Shown here in pieces: positions 11,736-24,500 of a stretch of 64,000 bases of DNA. Under the pieces are notes generated by a model. It had not been told where the DNA came from and did no database searches. It worked only from the letters and a program-made list of their open reading frames with translations. The position numbers were made by a program, and so were the translations under genes. The stretch is from the NCBI GenBank assembly GCA_013180625.2, contig SNVD02003440.1, positions 1 to 64,000 on the forward strand. Reading direction: 5' to 3'. Position 1 is the first letter of the stretch. Each line of letters starts with the position of its first letter. This stretch comes from Boswellia sacra (Eukaryota; Streptophyta; Magnoliopsida; Sapindales; Burseraceae).

Positions 11736-11926
11736 GAGCACAAAAAGAAGGTTTGTTAATCTCTTCACCGAAGGGTTTACGAGTGATTTTAAAAAAATTA
11801 ATTAAATAATTAATTATGACTGAGAGTTTTTTTATTTCAATGGAAGTAAGGAAAGTAGAATAATGACCAGCTTGGATGTAAAATTCTATAAATCACTGCT
11901 GAATAATAACGCTTTAGCAAAAAACT

Positions 11927-11938
11927 GGTTGGGGGATG
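11927..11938 (+). other. Polypurine tract of element 3
   Basis: GGTTGGGGGATG immediately before the LTR start, in the place where plus-strand DNA synthesis is primed. Equivalent tracts on the minus strand flank the 3' LTRs of elements A (49038-49050) and B (59474-59486). Confidence 0.75.
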
Positions 11939-12898
11939 TGATGAACACTTAAATGTGTATGTTTAATAAGAGCTTAATTCATCATATTGCACTAATAGTA
12001 TCATTAAATTCCTTAACATAAGCATATTTGTAGTTTTTGAATCTTTTGAATTAGTTTTATCTTAATTTTAGTTTTTGATGCAGGTTTGGTAGAATGGGCA
12101 TAACTTCCTATTTATAGATTAAAATGGTGCAAATCTTGATTTGTTGGAAAGCTGATTGAATTTTCTACAAAATTGTATTTCATAAGCATCATGAAATTTG
12201 GGAATCTAGTGGACCAAAAATGGGCTCGAAGTGAACCCATTTGCAGTCTCAACCTAGCTTGACCATGTCTACATATTTTGATTGTATCTCTTGAAATATG
12301 TATCTAAATTATATGATTCAAGATGTTCTAAAAATTTGAGAGAAATATCTACAACTTTCATGAAGACATGTGATCAAAAGTATTAATATTTTGGCATCAA
12401 AATTGGTAGCCAAAGTTGATGCACATGATTATCCAAATTATCAACAATTGCCTCCTTTGTAGTCTAATGATTTTGCCCCACAATTTGTGTATAAATAGAT
12501 GAAGTTGTGACCCAAAGAGGCATCTTGACTCTTGGTTGGACTCTTTTAATATTGTCTTTTCTCTCTTGTGTTTTGTTCTTTCGATATTATTAATAAATCA
12601 TTTTCTTCTTGCAATTTATTTTCTTTCTTACATAATGTTCAGCTAAATTCTCTCGTACTAAGATCAAAGGGTGAAACCCTTGATATGAGAATAAAGATTT
12701 TCTAACCCTTTGATATGTGCTTAATAATCATAATCTTGTGTTATTTATTTTATATGTCTTATATTTATTTTCTTGAATAATCTTGACACCGCTCATAAAG
12801 TGGAGGTCGTAATCTATTGTAGACAATCCTTAGCACATCAAATGCTTGGATCCTTTCTAGACATCATATAGTTCTCCCTTTCTGAACAAATCTAGTTA

Positions 12899-13320
12899 AA
12901 CTACGTGAAAAATGATTTTTTGGGGCGAAAAATTTTGTTGCAATAAGTTTTTGCGACGAAAATAGATTCATCGCGTTGCAGTCGTAAAATGTGAGTCACA
13001 ATAGGTTTTTCTGCAACGAATCTTGAATTTCTCACAAAAAGACTTTTTGCGATGACTTTTTTGTCACAAAAAGCTGCATTTTGTGACAAATATTTCGTCG
13101 TAAATAGGATCATATCATGTTAGCTTTTAGGAGAAAAGAGAATTCGTCGCAAAAGAGCATATTTTGAGACAAATTCGAATTTTGTTGCGAAAACTTTTGT
13201 ACAAAAATAGTATTTAAAAAAATTATTTTCATTGTAAATATCTTTTGCAACCTTTTTTTGTCACTAAATCCTACCTTTAGCGACAAAATATTCGTCGCGA
13301 AAGACCTAATTTTTTTAACA
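12899..13320. repeat. Left subterminal repeat array of the CACTA element
   Basis: Many copies, in both orientations, of a short palindromic word built on TTTTGCGACGAAA / TTTCGTCGCAAAA, spaced roughly every 20-40 bp. In En/Spm such subterminal motifs bind the element-encoded TNPA-like protein. Confidence 0.85.
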
Positions 13321-14639
13321 TAATTTATTTTTTAATAATTCATAAAATTTATTTTAATTGTTATAAATTTTAAAATAAAATAGCAAAATTATCTCATTAT
13401 GCGACATAATTTTTGTAAGAATAATTTATTAAATAATAACAAATAACAAAAATTTAATACGATATATGAACTTTGGTTGGACATTGATAAAAAAAATACA
13501 AGATAACATAACAAAACACAAAACTTCATCCTCCAATAAATTTTTTATTGCTTGACTTTTTATCAATCTTCAAGTCTTCAAATACACCTCATCTTCAATT
13601 ATACCTATTAAAAAAAAAGAAAAAGTAAAATATCAATTGGTAATAATTAACGATTTGAGAGATGAGTGCATACAAAAAAAAATGTTAAAGAAATAAAGAA
13701 CTTTGATAATTTTCAATTGCAATCCCTCTTCCAAAATACCTATTAAACAAAAAAGTGTAATATTAATTGACAATTAAAAAATAAAAAATATATGAATCTT
13801 TTAAGTAAATATATTACAAAATAAAAAGAAAAAATTAGTAAGGATATTTACCTAGATAATAGTGTTAGTGAAAGAACAGAAGTAGATAATTGGAAGAGAT
13901 AGAAGAAAATGAAAATGAAGTAGGAAATTGGAAGAGATGGAAGAAAATGAAGTAAACCAAAGAATTAAATGGTGTATATATAATAAAGGCATTGATTTTT
14001 TGTGATGAAATTTGGATATTTCGCGATGAAAAATTTTGTCGCAAAAGAATTTCAAAAGTATGAAATAAATTGGAGCAGGTAAAAGTCCACCTAAATTTCT
14101 TTTTTTACGACAAAATTTTGATCTTTAGTAACAAAATTTTTGTCGCTAAAGCTGCAAAAATTTTGAAATTTAATAGGCGGGAAAAAATACACCTAAAATT
14201 TAGTTTTTGTGCCGAATTTAGATTTAAATTTCATCGCTGAAGACCTCATTTTGCGAGGAATTTTAAAGTGGTCGCCAAAAGTCTAAAAAAATTTGCAATT
14301 ATATAAGTTTGCCACGAAAGATACTATTTGAGATAAAATGCTAATCTTTTGCAATAAAACTTTTGTCACTAAAAGTCTTTAAAAAATATGAAAATTAAAA
14401 TCAAAATCTAAAATTAAAAATATTTAAATGAACCATACTTAGACTTCGATAATTATAAATTTATTTATCAATTAAATTTTTATCCATAATTAAATTTATA
14501 TAATATTGGATTGATATTAAATAATTTGATGACAAATTAATAAATAATATAATAATCATATAATTAGAAATATAGAATATTATATGGTATTTACTTAGTT
14601 TTTATTAAGTACTACAATGTTAATAAAATAGATACAAAC

Positions 14640-16037
14640 TCAAGAATTATTTAACAAATGTAAACAATAGTTAGACATCTATACATATGTCATAGTTGTT
14701 ATGTGTGAGGAATTACAAAAAAAAATTTCTTCAGTAATCAATAAATAATTAATTATTGATATTATAATCATATATGTAACAAAAAGATTGCATTCATTTT
14801 AGCTATAATTTATTTTAATTATCTATTTCTTTTAAAAACACTAAAAATATGTTTTACAAATATAAAAAATTAATTTGTGATAGAGGTAATTTAATTATTG
14901 ACATATAAACGTATGTCATAGTTGTCATATGGATTAAAGTATTAACAAAACACATATAAGTCAACTATTATTAACAAATATAGAATGGTTAGACATTTAT
15001 ACATATGGCATAATTGTCATGTGCGAGTTATTGAAAATAATTTTTTTATACTTTGATGAATAAATGATCAAATATTCATATTATAATCATTATGTAACAA
15101 ATGCATTTACTTTTAGTGAATATTTTTTATTATTATTCTTTTTACAAATACTAACAATTAATATTTAAAATATCTTTAACAAATACAAACCATAAGTTTG
15201 CAATAGTTATAATTTAATAATTAGACATCTATGTGTATCATAGTTGTTATTATGAGAAATTGAAAATAAGCTTTTCTAATTTGATCAGAAAATGATTAAT
15301 TATTCATATTATAATCATATAAAAATGTAACAAAATTGCATTTATTTTCAGGTATAGAATGTATTTAAATTAATTATCCATTTCTTTTATCAAAAAAATA
15401 ATTATTAAAAATATTTTTTACCATTATAAAAAATAATTTTGTCATAGAGGTAATTTAATTAATGGACATATATGCATATGTTAGAAGTGTCATATGTATT
15501 AGGAATTGAAAATTAGCTTTTCCAAGTTATCAATAAATGATTAATTATTCATATAATAATCAATATGTAACAATTGTATTTATTTTTTGTTATGGAGTTC
15601 ATTTTAATTATTTATCTCCCTTAAAAATAAACTCTAACAATTGTTTAAAATATCTCAATAATTTACTCAAAGCTATAAGACAAAAATTAAAAGTCTAAGA
15701 AAAATATATTGCCTAAATTCATGTACTCTGTAACAAAAAAAAATAAGAAATAAAAAACATAATTATAAGCAACATTATATGATTATTAATTTATTTATTA
15801 TTTATGTTTATTTGACATATAATTAAACATTAAAAAATAAATTAGATTTTTACAAGTTAGGTTTTTCTTTCAATCTCGTTTTCATCAATTAAAAATTAGT
15901 CATGGTAATAAGTTTATTATAATTATAATTTAATAGTTGGACATATATAAATCACACATAAATTAGATAATATCTAAAGAATTAGCGATAAATTTTATGC
16001 TTTGATTATTAAATTATTAATGATTCATGTTTTATAA

Positions 16038-16083
<46 letters not shown>

Positions 16084-16130
16084 TTTATTTTAATTATTTA
16101 TCTCTTTTACAAACACTAAATTTAGAATAT
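14640..16130. repeat. Degenerate long tandem repeats and simple repeats inside the CACTA element
   Basis: A block containing GACATCTATACATATGTCAT and, further on, TTAATTATTCATATTATAATC recurs near 14670, 14900, 14990, 15225, 15465 and 15935, giving degenerate units of roughly 90-300 bp. It is followed by (TA)n and (GA)n at about 16040-16085. No coding potential is seen. Confidence 0.6.
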
Positions 16131-16379
16131 CTCAATAATTTTTTACATTTAAGAGCATGGATGGAACCACAGTGGGTTTTTTTTTTATAAAAATTTATAT
16201 GCATATCCAAATGACCCTGCTATATTTAAAAATTCTCAAATTTACTTAAAATCAAATTAAATTTTTAATACTTTCTTTATTCTTTTCTTTTTATCATTCT
16301 CCAAACAAAGACTTATACATTAGATGGACCACAAACAGAGAGAGGAAAAGAAAAGAGAAAAGTTATTAAGTTTTTATTT

Positions 16380-17011
16380 TAAAAAAGGACTTTTTGCGAC
16401 AAAATTTTTCTAGCAAAAGATTACTTTTTGCAACGACTGCAATTTTATCGCAAAAAGTTGTCTTTCTCGAGGAATGTAATTTCGTCGCAAAAAAGTAACA
16501 TCTGCACAGGACTTTTTGCAAGAAATTTTTTCTCGCAAAAGGTCTCTTTTTTGCGAGAAATTTTTTCTTGCAAAAGTTTAGATTTTGCAATGAATCTTAA
16601 TTTTTTGGCAAAATGTCAAGTATCACTACATGTATAATGAGTTAGAAGGGCTTTTCGCGAGAAATTTTTTCTTACAAAAGGTCACTTTTTTGCGAGAAAA
16701 AATTTCTCACAAATATCACAGTTTGCGAGGAATTTGAATTTCGTCACAAAATGTCAAGTATTGCCATGTTTATGTAATAAGTTACTAGGGCTTTTCGCAA
16801 GAAATTTTTTCTTGCAAAAGACCTTTTTTTCGCGAGAAATGTAATTTTGTCATAGAAAATGTTCATGTTGCTACAAAATTTTTGCCACAAAGTGCCATCT
16901 TTGTGTAATACTTTCACGAAATAAGGATTTTGTCACAAAAGGCTACTTTTTGTGACGAATTTGATTTCATCGTGAAAAACTTTGTCACAAAAAATTGTTT
17001 TTCTTGTAGTG
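16380..17011. repeat. Right subterminal repeat array of the CACTA element
   Basis: Repeats of TTTTTGCGAGAAATTTTTTC and its complement, plus CGTCGCAAAA words, up to the terminal CACTACAAG end. Some units form larger blocks with the sequence AAATGTCAAGTATC (near 16610 and 16750), which suggests local duplication. Confidence 0.82.
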
Positions 17012-17594
17012 TTAGAAACCTTGATTTCTTGTGGACATATGGTGATTGGCATATTGAATACTTGAATCCATTTACAAGAAGTGGTATAAATAATGGTAAT
17101 GAAACAAATATAATTCATATAACTAAAATTGGCTTAAATGGCATACCCTCCGATTGAAACCTCCTTGATGTGTGGATTCCAATTAAGTTATAATTAGGTT
17201 ATTTATTCTAATTTAATATATCAATGGCCGATCCCCTAACCTTAGCTTTCATTGTTATTGTGTTAATTTATCTTACTTGTGTATTTCATTTATTCTCGTT
17301 TATTGCTTATGAAATTGTTCTTTCATTTGCCATAGTGGGTTTTACCACCTATTTTCATGGTTGGTTTTACCACCTCTTATTTTTATTTTACATTTGAATG
17401 GTCGGTTGAATCGCCTACCACCTTTACTTTTATCTGTTAATAGTATCTTGTTTTTTATTTGAATTATTCATATCATATTTGCTTATTCTTTAATTTGTAG
17501 CGCTAAATCTCCTTCCCTGTGGATCAACCTCAGTCTTGCCAGGTTTATTACTTTGACTCTTATACTAGGGAGATAATCCTTTTTGGATGTGTCA

Positions 17595-18350
17595 ACTTTG
17601 AATCTTGCGAAGATCTTTGACAATGGTCTTTCCAAAAGGCTGAATTTCCTTTTTTGGGCGACTGCTTTCACCTCAACGTGTTTCGTGCTGGAGCCCCTAG
17701 CTTGATGATACTGCCCTTGATTTCTTCTAAGGTAACTATTGTTGCTTCTCTTTTGCCAAGCCTCCAAATCTTCTATTTAGATTCCTAAATCATACAAATC
17801 TTCAAATGTTTTGATTGGAAAGCCTACAAGTCTATCACTAATGAAGGCATGAGCTCCATTGATCACCATACGGACCTGGTCCTTCTCCGCAGGCCTATGG
17901 TCATCTTAGCAGCTTTGGCCCTCCAACGGACCAATTATTCTGAAAATGTTTCATTAGGCTTTTAGCGCATTATCTCCAAATCCCTAAAGGTTACCCCCAG
18001 TTGAATATTATGGGAATATTGTTCTACGAACTGCTTAGATAGCTCCTCCTAATCATCTCGAACTTTTTAGGAAGATCATGGTACTATACTACTGCATCAT
18101 CTTCTAGAAATAGCACGAAGTACTTCAATATATAATCCTTTGACAAAAGAGTGGTAGCCATGATAACAGCATACTGTCTCAAATGTGTCTCCGGATTGCC
18201 TTCTCTGTTGAACTTGAGCAAGTTTGGCATGCAGTACCTTAGAGACAAATCATTGTCCCCAATGAGCAAGTAGTCATTTAGGTCTTTGACCCTTTTCAAC
18301 TCCTTCCTCTTCAAGAGAGATTGGACCTTCTCCATGTCTTTGACCAACTA
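17595..18350 (-). pseudogene. Gag of a Tat/Ogre-type Ty3/gypsy element (decayed)
   Basis: On the minus strand the frame at 18084-18347 encodes a gag start region: YCMPNLLKFNREGNPETHLR, then a KDYILKYF block and LEDDAVV. The homology continues in changing frames to 17595, with EELSKQFVEQYSHNIQLGVT and a FRDLEIMR/PNETFSE/WRAKAAKM block typical of retrotransposon gag, then FPIKTFEDLYDLGI. There are several stops and frameshifts. Element 3 inserted at 17594. The tRNA-Arg-like primer site and LTR to the right belong to the same element. Confidence 0.75.
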
Positions 18351-19300
18351 TCAGACTGATTCAAGTTCATCTTGGTTGGCTAGGCTTTTCCCTCTATCTC
18401 TACCTTAGCTAGTCTCACCCTCATAACCACCATTACCTTTAGATGGAGGCTGGTTCATGCATTTAGACCTATTTTGTAATGCTTCGATGAGTTAGGCCAT
18501 TTGTTGTTAAAGTGCGGTCATGACTAATTCTTCTTGTCTTATTAAATGACCAACTCGTCTAACCCAAGCTATGATGGTTGAAAAACAAAGGTGTTAATGC
18601 CATGCATGTATACATGATATGATGCATGCTCATACAAGGGCATAGATAGATTTTTAGCCTTCCAAACTTATTGCTCCTACACACGTGAGGTCGAGTCTTT
18701 TTTCTTATGATTTTTGGCCTCATCCCAAGTCATCATCATGGGATATGGAAATGCGAGATTCTCTCTCCTAATTATATCATTCAAGTTAATGTTGGATTCT
18801 CCATGATTATCATAACATGGCTTGTAAACATCATGATAACCTTAACTCATGACACATGCCCCCATTTTGTTCTTATGGGTGACTTGACATTTGGCATTTA
18901 TTCATGGTTCCATAAGGTTTGAGTAATTTTTATTCTAATAATGTGGAACTTACATCCATGGACATGCATTTAAACATGGGTTTTGGATATTCATCCTATT
19001 GAAAATTTCTAGATTCATCTACATGAGCTTGAGTCTCAAGAGTTTGTTGGTCTGGACTCATTCGAGCGAGAAATGCCCCTTTGGGCTGATATCTTTTTAT
19101 ACCAATTTAATGGTATGTGCTCAAAGACGGTGACACCAATAATAGTCATCTAAGGGTCGAATGGAGCCAAAGACTTCTCATGCCAATGCCACACAGCTAG
19201 TTTCGTGCTCATTGTGTGCAAAGTCTAATGATGCAAGGACTTAAAATATCAATATAAGGTATTAGAATTTAGTATCCTAATCGAGATCAAATTCTCTTAT
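18351..19300 (-). other. 5' leader of the Tat/Ogre-type element, no gene
   Basis: Lies between the primer site and gag of the decayed element. I see no supported coding region; the short plus-strand frame at 18707-18922 has no recognisable features. CATGCATG-rich sequence near 18600-18640 is the only local oddity. Confidence 0.5.
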
Positions 19301-19301
19301 T

Positions 19302-19317
19302 CCCAGTGGAGTCGCCG
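19302..19317 (-). other. Primer binding site, tRNA-Arg type (Tat/Ogre element)
   Basis: The plus strand reads CCCAGTGGAGTCGCCG, nearly the 3' end of plant tRNA-Arg plus CCA, with the last base and one inner base changed. tRNA-Arg priming is described for Ogre elements. The LTR starts TGCAAACAAGG two bases further on. Confidence 0.75.
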
Positions 19318-19318
19318 C

Positions 19319-20700
19319 TGCAAACAAGGTTTTCATCTTGTCAGAGCGTTTGCAACTACGACATTGTGTAAAAGCCTCTTTCGAGACTTAAGAGAACACA
19401 AACAAGCTATAGGCATGCCTGAAGAATGGAGTGGCCACCTAATTATTCAATTAGAAATAAATAGGGGCAATTCGATCCATCGCTTTATGACCTAAATTAC
19501 CCTCATCCTTTTAATGATGGGTTCAAGAAATTAGGTATAAGCAATTCGCCTCGCCAGGATCAAAATCTGACCTCCACTAGTGTATACCAAATAAAAATAG
19601 CTTAAGTTTTTATATATTCCACCTAAGTGGTTTGTTTTAAGCACACATTTCCAATTTTATCTTTTTTAAGACATGTGAGATATATTCAACCAATAACAAT
19701 TGTATATTCATACAAAGAAAGAGGGAGTAGAATAGAGTTGTAATTCCTTTCAAACATGGGGGATAGGGGATAGGATTACATTGCTCTTCAATAATAAGGA
19801 TAAACTATTTCTAGCACTTCAAATATCCATTCATTCATACAAGTCATGTATTCAAGTATCAAATATAAACAATCAATTTGAGACTCGATAAATAAAGAAT
19901 TCCTCACCATCATATGTGAGTCTATTCAATGTTTATCAAGCCTCTTTCATGGCATCATTCATACATTCAATTATCATTATAAGCAATAGTCCCTTACCAT
20001 CAATATGAGTCTACCATCACTTTGTGCCATTATTTTAATCATATCTCTAAACATGGTAGTTATTCAAGATAAAGTCAACCAATTGAAATTCAATACAAAG
20101 CCATAATCTGGAATCATGGCACTTCTACTCAAATTTGATATTTCTTATCATGGTAATTCTATATAAGCATGGCAATTCTAGCCCATTCATAGTAATCATA
20201 GTGGATCATGGCATTTCTAGCCTAATCAATTAATCAAAATCAATTATGGCTATTCTAGCACAATTCAAGCATTCAAGGGTAAACACGATAATTCTTACCT
20301 ATTTTATGCTATTTCCTAGCATACTTCAAAAGTTATAAGTCTTTCTAGCATGATTTTTATCATGTGCTCTTAAACATGATTCTAAACAATGCTACTAAGC
20401 ATGATTGTTGTCTACCGGGTTATTGATTTTTCAAGTTTTTGCTAGCTCGTTGCTATTGGTTTGTTATGTTGCTACTATGGCTTGGGTGTCAAGTTTTTGT
20501 TGATGCTTTGGTGGCTTAGGTGTCAATTGTTTAAGACATTAGAGAGAAAGAGAGAAGAAACAACATACAAAAAAGGGGAAGAACAAACGATGGAGAAGAG
20601 AATGACTAAAGAGGAGAGATAGAGAAAGAAGAGGGAGAAGTGATATATTTTGTTATTTTTATTTATTTTATTATTATTTGAATTTGTCAAAACTTAGAAG
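19319..20700 (-). repeat. 5' LTR of the Tat/Ogre-type element (right end uncertain)
   Basis: Starts at the primer site and aligns, diverged, with 56947-57900 (shared landmarks: AGGGTTTTCAT / AAGGTTTTCAT near the start, GACTTAAG, and an AGAATAGAG block). The outer end is not definable by eye; sequence character changes around 20650-20900. It includes short repeats of GGCA-TTCTAGC near 20100-20350. Confidence 0.6.
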
Positions 20701-21538
20701 AAAAAGGTATTAAAGACTTTTTGATATGTATGAAGGTTAGACAAGGGCATTTTAGTCTATTTCATGACTGACATTGACAGTCCTATGCTAGACCTCATGT
20801 TTTCTATTAAATTTAACGCTAGTGAGAAACATAAGAAGGCAAAAAGTAGGTTTCAGAAAAGTGAGGGATGATCAATCTTTTAATGAAACCTCTAGGGGCA
20901 AATATTATTATCCCCCAACCTATTAGGTCCCAGGTTCAATTCCTTGGAGTTACAAAATTTTCTAAATTTCATGAAGAATTAAAGGGCAAAAATAACATTT
21001 TAGTTGAGAGTTTTGAGGGTATAAATGCATTGTAACATATTAGTTAACTTGAATAGAAAATCACTAAATGTTGGGGGTTGCAAAAATATTTTCAAAAAGG
21101 CTAGAGAGTCTCCATTTACCCCTAATAATGGGTGGTCAGATAAAATTATCCTTTTAAGAAATGAGTGCGAGGTAATTTAAAAAAAAGGTCAATTCTCAAA
21201 CTTCTCTAAGATTCGCTAAAATTTCACATGTCCACCTCTGTTTATGAAAATCTTACATACCTTCCCTCTCCATTAATAACTATTAAAATTTTGTTAAAAT
21301 ATAAATTTTACTGCAAAATATTCAAAATTTTAAAATAAAAATAAAAAAGTAAAAATAAAACCTACAACTTGCTAATGGTCTTCTATCAACTACTGTCCCA
21401 AGAATCATTAAAAAAAAAAAAGCCCATCACAATAAATGATACATAACTTAAAAAAAAAAACTTTTTATAAAAATTTACATTAAATTATCTATTAAAATCT
21501 TAAAATAATAAAAAAGTTATCGCATTTGCATGTAAAAA
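20701..21538. other. Spacer between the Tat LTR and the HMA gene 3' end
   Basis: AT-rich sequence without a supported gene. The stretch 20750-21150 (AAAAAGTAGGTTTCAGAAAA, then GGGGGTTGCAAAAATA) looks like worn repeat sequence, but I cannot assign a family. Confidence 0.4.
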
Positions 21539-21544
21539 TTTATT
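21539..21544 (-). terminator. Candidate poly(A) signal of the HMA gene
   Basis: AATAAA on the minus strand about 18 nt downstream of the TAG stop. Plant signals are loose, so cleavage may use this or other AT-rich elements further down. Confidence 0.35.
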
Positions 21545-21562
21545 GAGACAACTTACATACAT

Positions 21563-24500
21563 CTATTCAGTAATAATTTCTGTTAATCCTCCTCCAAGGC
21601 CAGCTCCTAAATGTCCATGCTTACTACAACATTCCTTCATGTAGTAGTTCTTGCAACACCCACCAATTTCTCTCTTCTCCAAGCTTATGCAAGTATTCAT
21701 GGCTACTGATGATGACTCCACATGAAGCCCTTCTTTGTCATGATATGTACAACACTGCCTCAACCGAGCACTATTAGGCTTAGGCCTTTGATGCTGGTGA
21801 CAACAAAAACTTTCAATCACTTTCCCTAATTCCAAATCAGCTTGGTTTATGAGATGTTTGGTACTACAATGGACTTGGTGGCAATGACCATGGTTTGTAA
21901 TTTCTTCTAAGCAAGTAGAATGACTTGAATGGTTACGAATTCCATCATCAGTTTCGCTGTCACAGTGCCCATCATGACCACAGTGTTTTACTTCAGAAGA
22001 CCCGCAATCTCCCACACAATTATCTGATATTTTTTCATGTGGGCAATTATTGTTTGTGCACAACCTAGAATTGTGATTGCCTGAACAACCATGAATGTGA
22101 GTGTTTTGTGCCTCGATATCATGATTATCTTTGTTACAGTTCCCATGATCACAGTAGTCCTTTGCTCCATGGATCTTATCAGAGTATTCACAGCCACTGT
22201 GCCTCTCAGCTGAGCCCTTGCATTGATTTTTCCCACATGAGTTGGAACTGCAAGAGCTAGACCCATATGATCTTGAAACACATCCATGGGAAGAGCTCTG
22301 CCTAGATGCTTCAGATACCTTTTGAGCATTGTTATCAGTACAATAATGCTGCTTGTAATGAGATGAGTGGCGACCATCAGAGTCACATCCATGTTTCTGA
22401 GGATGCGATTTAGAAAAAGATTGGCAACATTTTCCTCCAGGTTTGTGAGTACGAATTGCAGCTGAAGATTTGCAACTCTTTCTTCCATGTTTATGGGAAT
22501 GTGATGAGGCTAAAGAGTCGCAACATTTCCCTCCGTGTTTATGAGTATGTGCTGCCGCTGAAGATTTACAATTGTTTCCTCCTTTTTTATGGGAATGTGA
22601 TAATGCTGAAGAGTCGCAACATTTCCCTCCATGTTTGTGAGTATGTAAAGAGGCTGATGACTTGAATCCTTTACCTCCATGCATATGGGTTCCTCGCAAA
22701 ATTAGCATACTATTGCAGATCACCAGCAGGCATGTCCCAACATCAGCGAGAACTGCCGCCCAAACAAGTGGATGACCATCAATGGCCAAAGCAAGTATAG
22801 CTGCCTTGGTAGCAATCGACAAAATGATATTCTCGAACACTTTCCTATGAGCCTTTCTAGCAAGATGGATGGCTTGTGGCACTCTCCTAATGTCATTTGA
22901 CATAAGAATGACATGCCCTGTCTCTGTTGCAAGTGCTGAACCTGAAATTCCCATTGATATACCAATGTCAGCAGTTGCTAATGCTGGAGCATCGTTTACG
23001 CCATCTCCAATCATGGCAGTTGGTCCCTCATTCTTAAATTGACTGATCATTTTTGCCTTGTCTTCAGGTAAAAGTTCTGAATGGACTGCCTCGAGACAAT
23101 TCCCTAGCTGCACATAACATAATTTCTCAGTTAAAGAGAGATAAGAACAACCCATCAAAATCATTTTAGAGAAATGATTCAAAAAGGAGCTAACAGAAAA
23201 CAAAGTTGCAATTTAAACTGAACTAGATACAATTTATGATGACTAAAAAGTGCACCTGTTCTTGTGCATGCATGGCTGCTGCTTGGTTGTCTCCTGTAAG
23301 CATAGCAGTTTTAATGCCCATTAATTTCAGTTCCCTGATTGCTTCAGCAGCTCCAGTTCGACAGGCATCAGAGAGACTGAAAACTCCAACAAGGGAATCT
23401 CCAGTGTATATGTAACCAATGGTACCGCTTCCTTTGTTCTTAAATCCTTCTATGGATGGCACTAAATGTCCAGAGGAATCAAATGATTAGAAAGAGACTA
23501 ATGAAAATTATATGTATCCATTGATTTTAGTACTATAATCTCAAAGACACAGACTGAAAGAGTTGGTAACTACTAACAGATTTTACAATTGTGAATGAAG
23601 GCATAAAACAATATTTAGATAGCACTAGCAATCCATATGAAAATGAAGCTTCTAACCTGCTCCACAACCAGCTCTCAGCGCAATTTTTCTATTCCCAATG
23701 TAGATTCCTTCCCCACCAATTTTCCCATAAATGCCCTCTCCTGGGAAGTTTTGATAATCTTCAACACTGTCGGGCTTTGGCTCAATGGAAATAGACTTTG
23801 CATATTCAACCAATGCAGTTGCCATTGGATGGCTTGACCTGCTCTCAATACTCGATACCCTTCAAAATTTTCAGCAATTAGTATTACTTTCAGTCTTCTG
23901 CCAAATTTTCTTTACTAACAGAACTTGCAGAAACTAAAAGCATCTCCTTGAAAATTGAATTTTAATACATTCACGATAAATACATAATATATATTCTAAT
24001 GGTAGATTCAGGGGGAAAAAAAACAAAAAAAAAAAAAAAAAGAGGGTGACAATCTTTAGTCCTTACCAGTACAGCAAAGTTTTAACGTCTATATCTTCTC
24101 TAAGAGATTGAATGTCGGACACAACAAATTCTCCCCTTGTAATTGTTCCCGTTTTGTCAAAACCTATGACGTTAACTTTGGCAAGAATTTCTAGATAGTC
24201 TCCTCCTTTGATTAGAAGACCACATGTTGCAGCTTTTGTAAGCGCACAGAAAGTCACAACAGGTGTGGAGAGGATTAGTGCACAAGGGCATGCACTTACT
24301 AGAACCACCAATGCTAAATGGAACCAATGGTTGCGGTTAGCAAGTCTTAGTGTAGCTGGAATCACCGCAAGACAGGCGGATGCAACTATTACAGCTGCAA
24401 AAGAAGTAACCAAATTAAGAAAGCTCAAATGTAAACCTTTCCTATGCATATGCCCGAGATCAAAGATGTGGTTAAAACATTGAGAAATGGCTGGTGGGAA

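Larger units (their letters stand above)
12899..17011. mobile_element. Non-autonomous CACTA (En/Spm) transposon, 4113 bp
   Basis: The right end, read inward, is CACTACAAGAAAAACAATTT. The left end is AACTACGTGAAAAATGATTT, the same terminal inverted repeat with the first C changed to A. It is flanked by TTA on both sides (12896-12898 and 17012-17014), the 3-bp duplication typical of CACTA elements. The flanks join into an intact Athila LTR. Both ends carry dense subterminal repeats. The interior has no transposase; the longest frame (13852-14055) is a low-complexity shadow. Mobilisation would need an autonomous relative. Confidence 0.92.
11736..17594 (+). mobile_element. Element 3: 3' end and 3' LTR of a plus-strand Athila-family element
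   Basis: 11736-11938 matches the reverse complement of the 3' untranslated end of element B (59474 onward), including a polypurine tract at 11927-11938. The LTR starts TGATGAACACTTAA at 11939 and ends GGATGTGTCA at 17594. The LTR is split by a CACTA transposon; without it and one TTA it is 1540 bp. The body of this element was displaced left by element 2. Downstream of 17594 is Tat-type gag, the original insertion site. Confidence 0.88.

Noticed and set aside
17483..17767. 94-codon minus-strand frame across 17594
   Set aside because: It is a chimera of LTR sequence and Tat gag created by the element 3 insertion, not a gene.
20925..20965. SINE (B-box-like GGTTCAATTCC)
   Set aside because: No convincing A box at the right distance, and no tail or flanking duplication.
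21988..22665. Overlapping open frames on both strands across the HMA tail
   Set aside because: They are shadows of the repeat-rich last exon; only the frame joining to the upstream exons has ATPase motifs.
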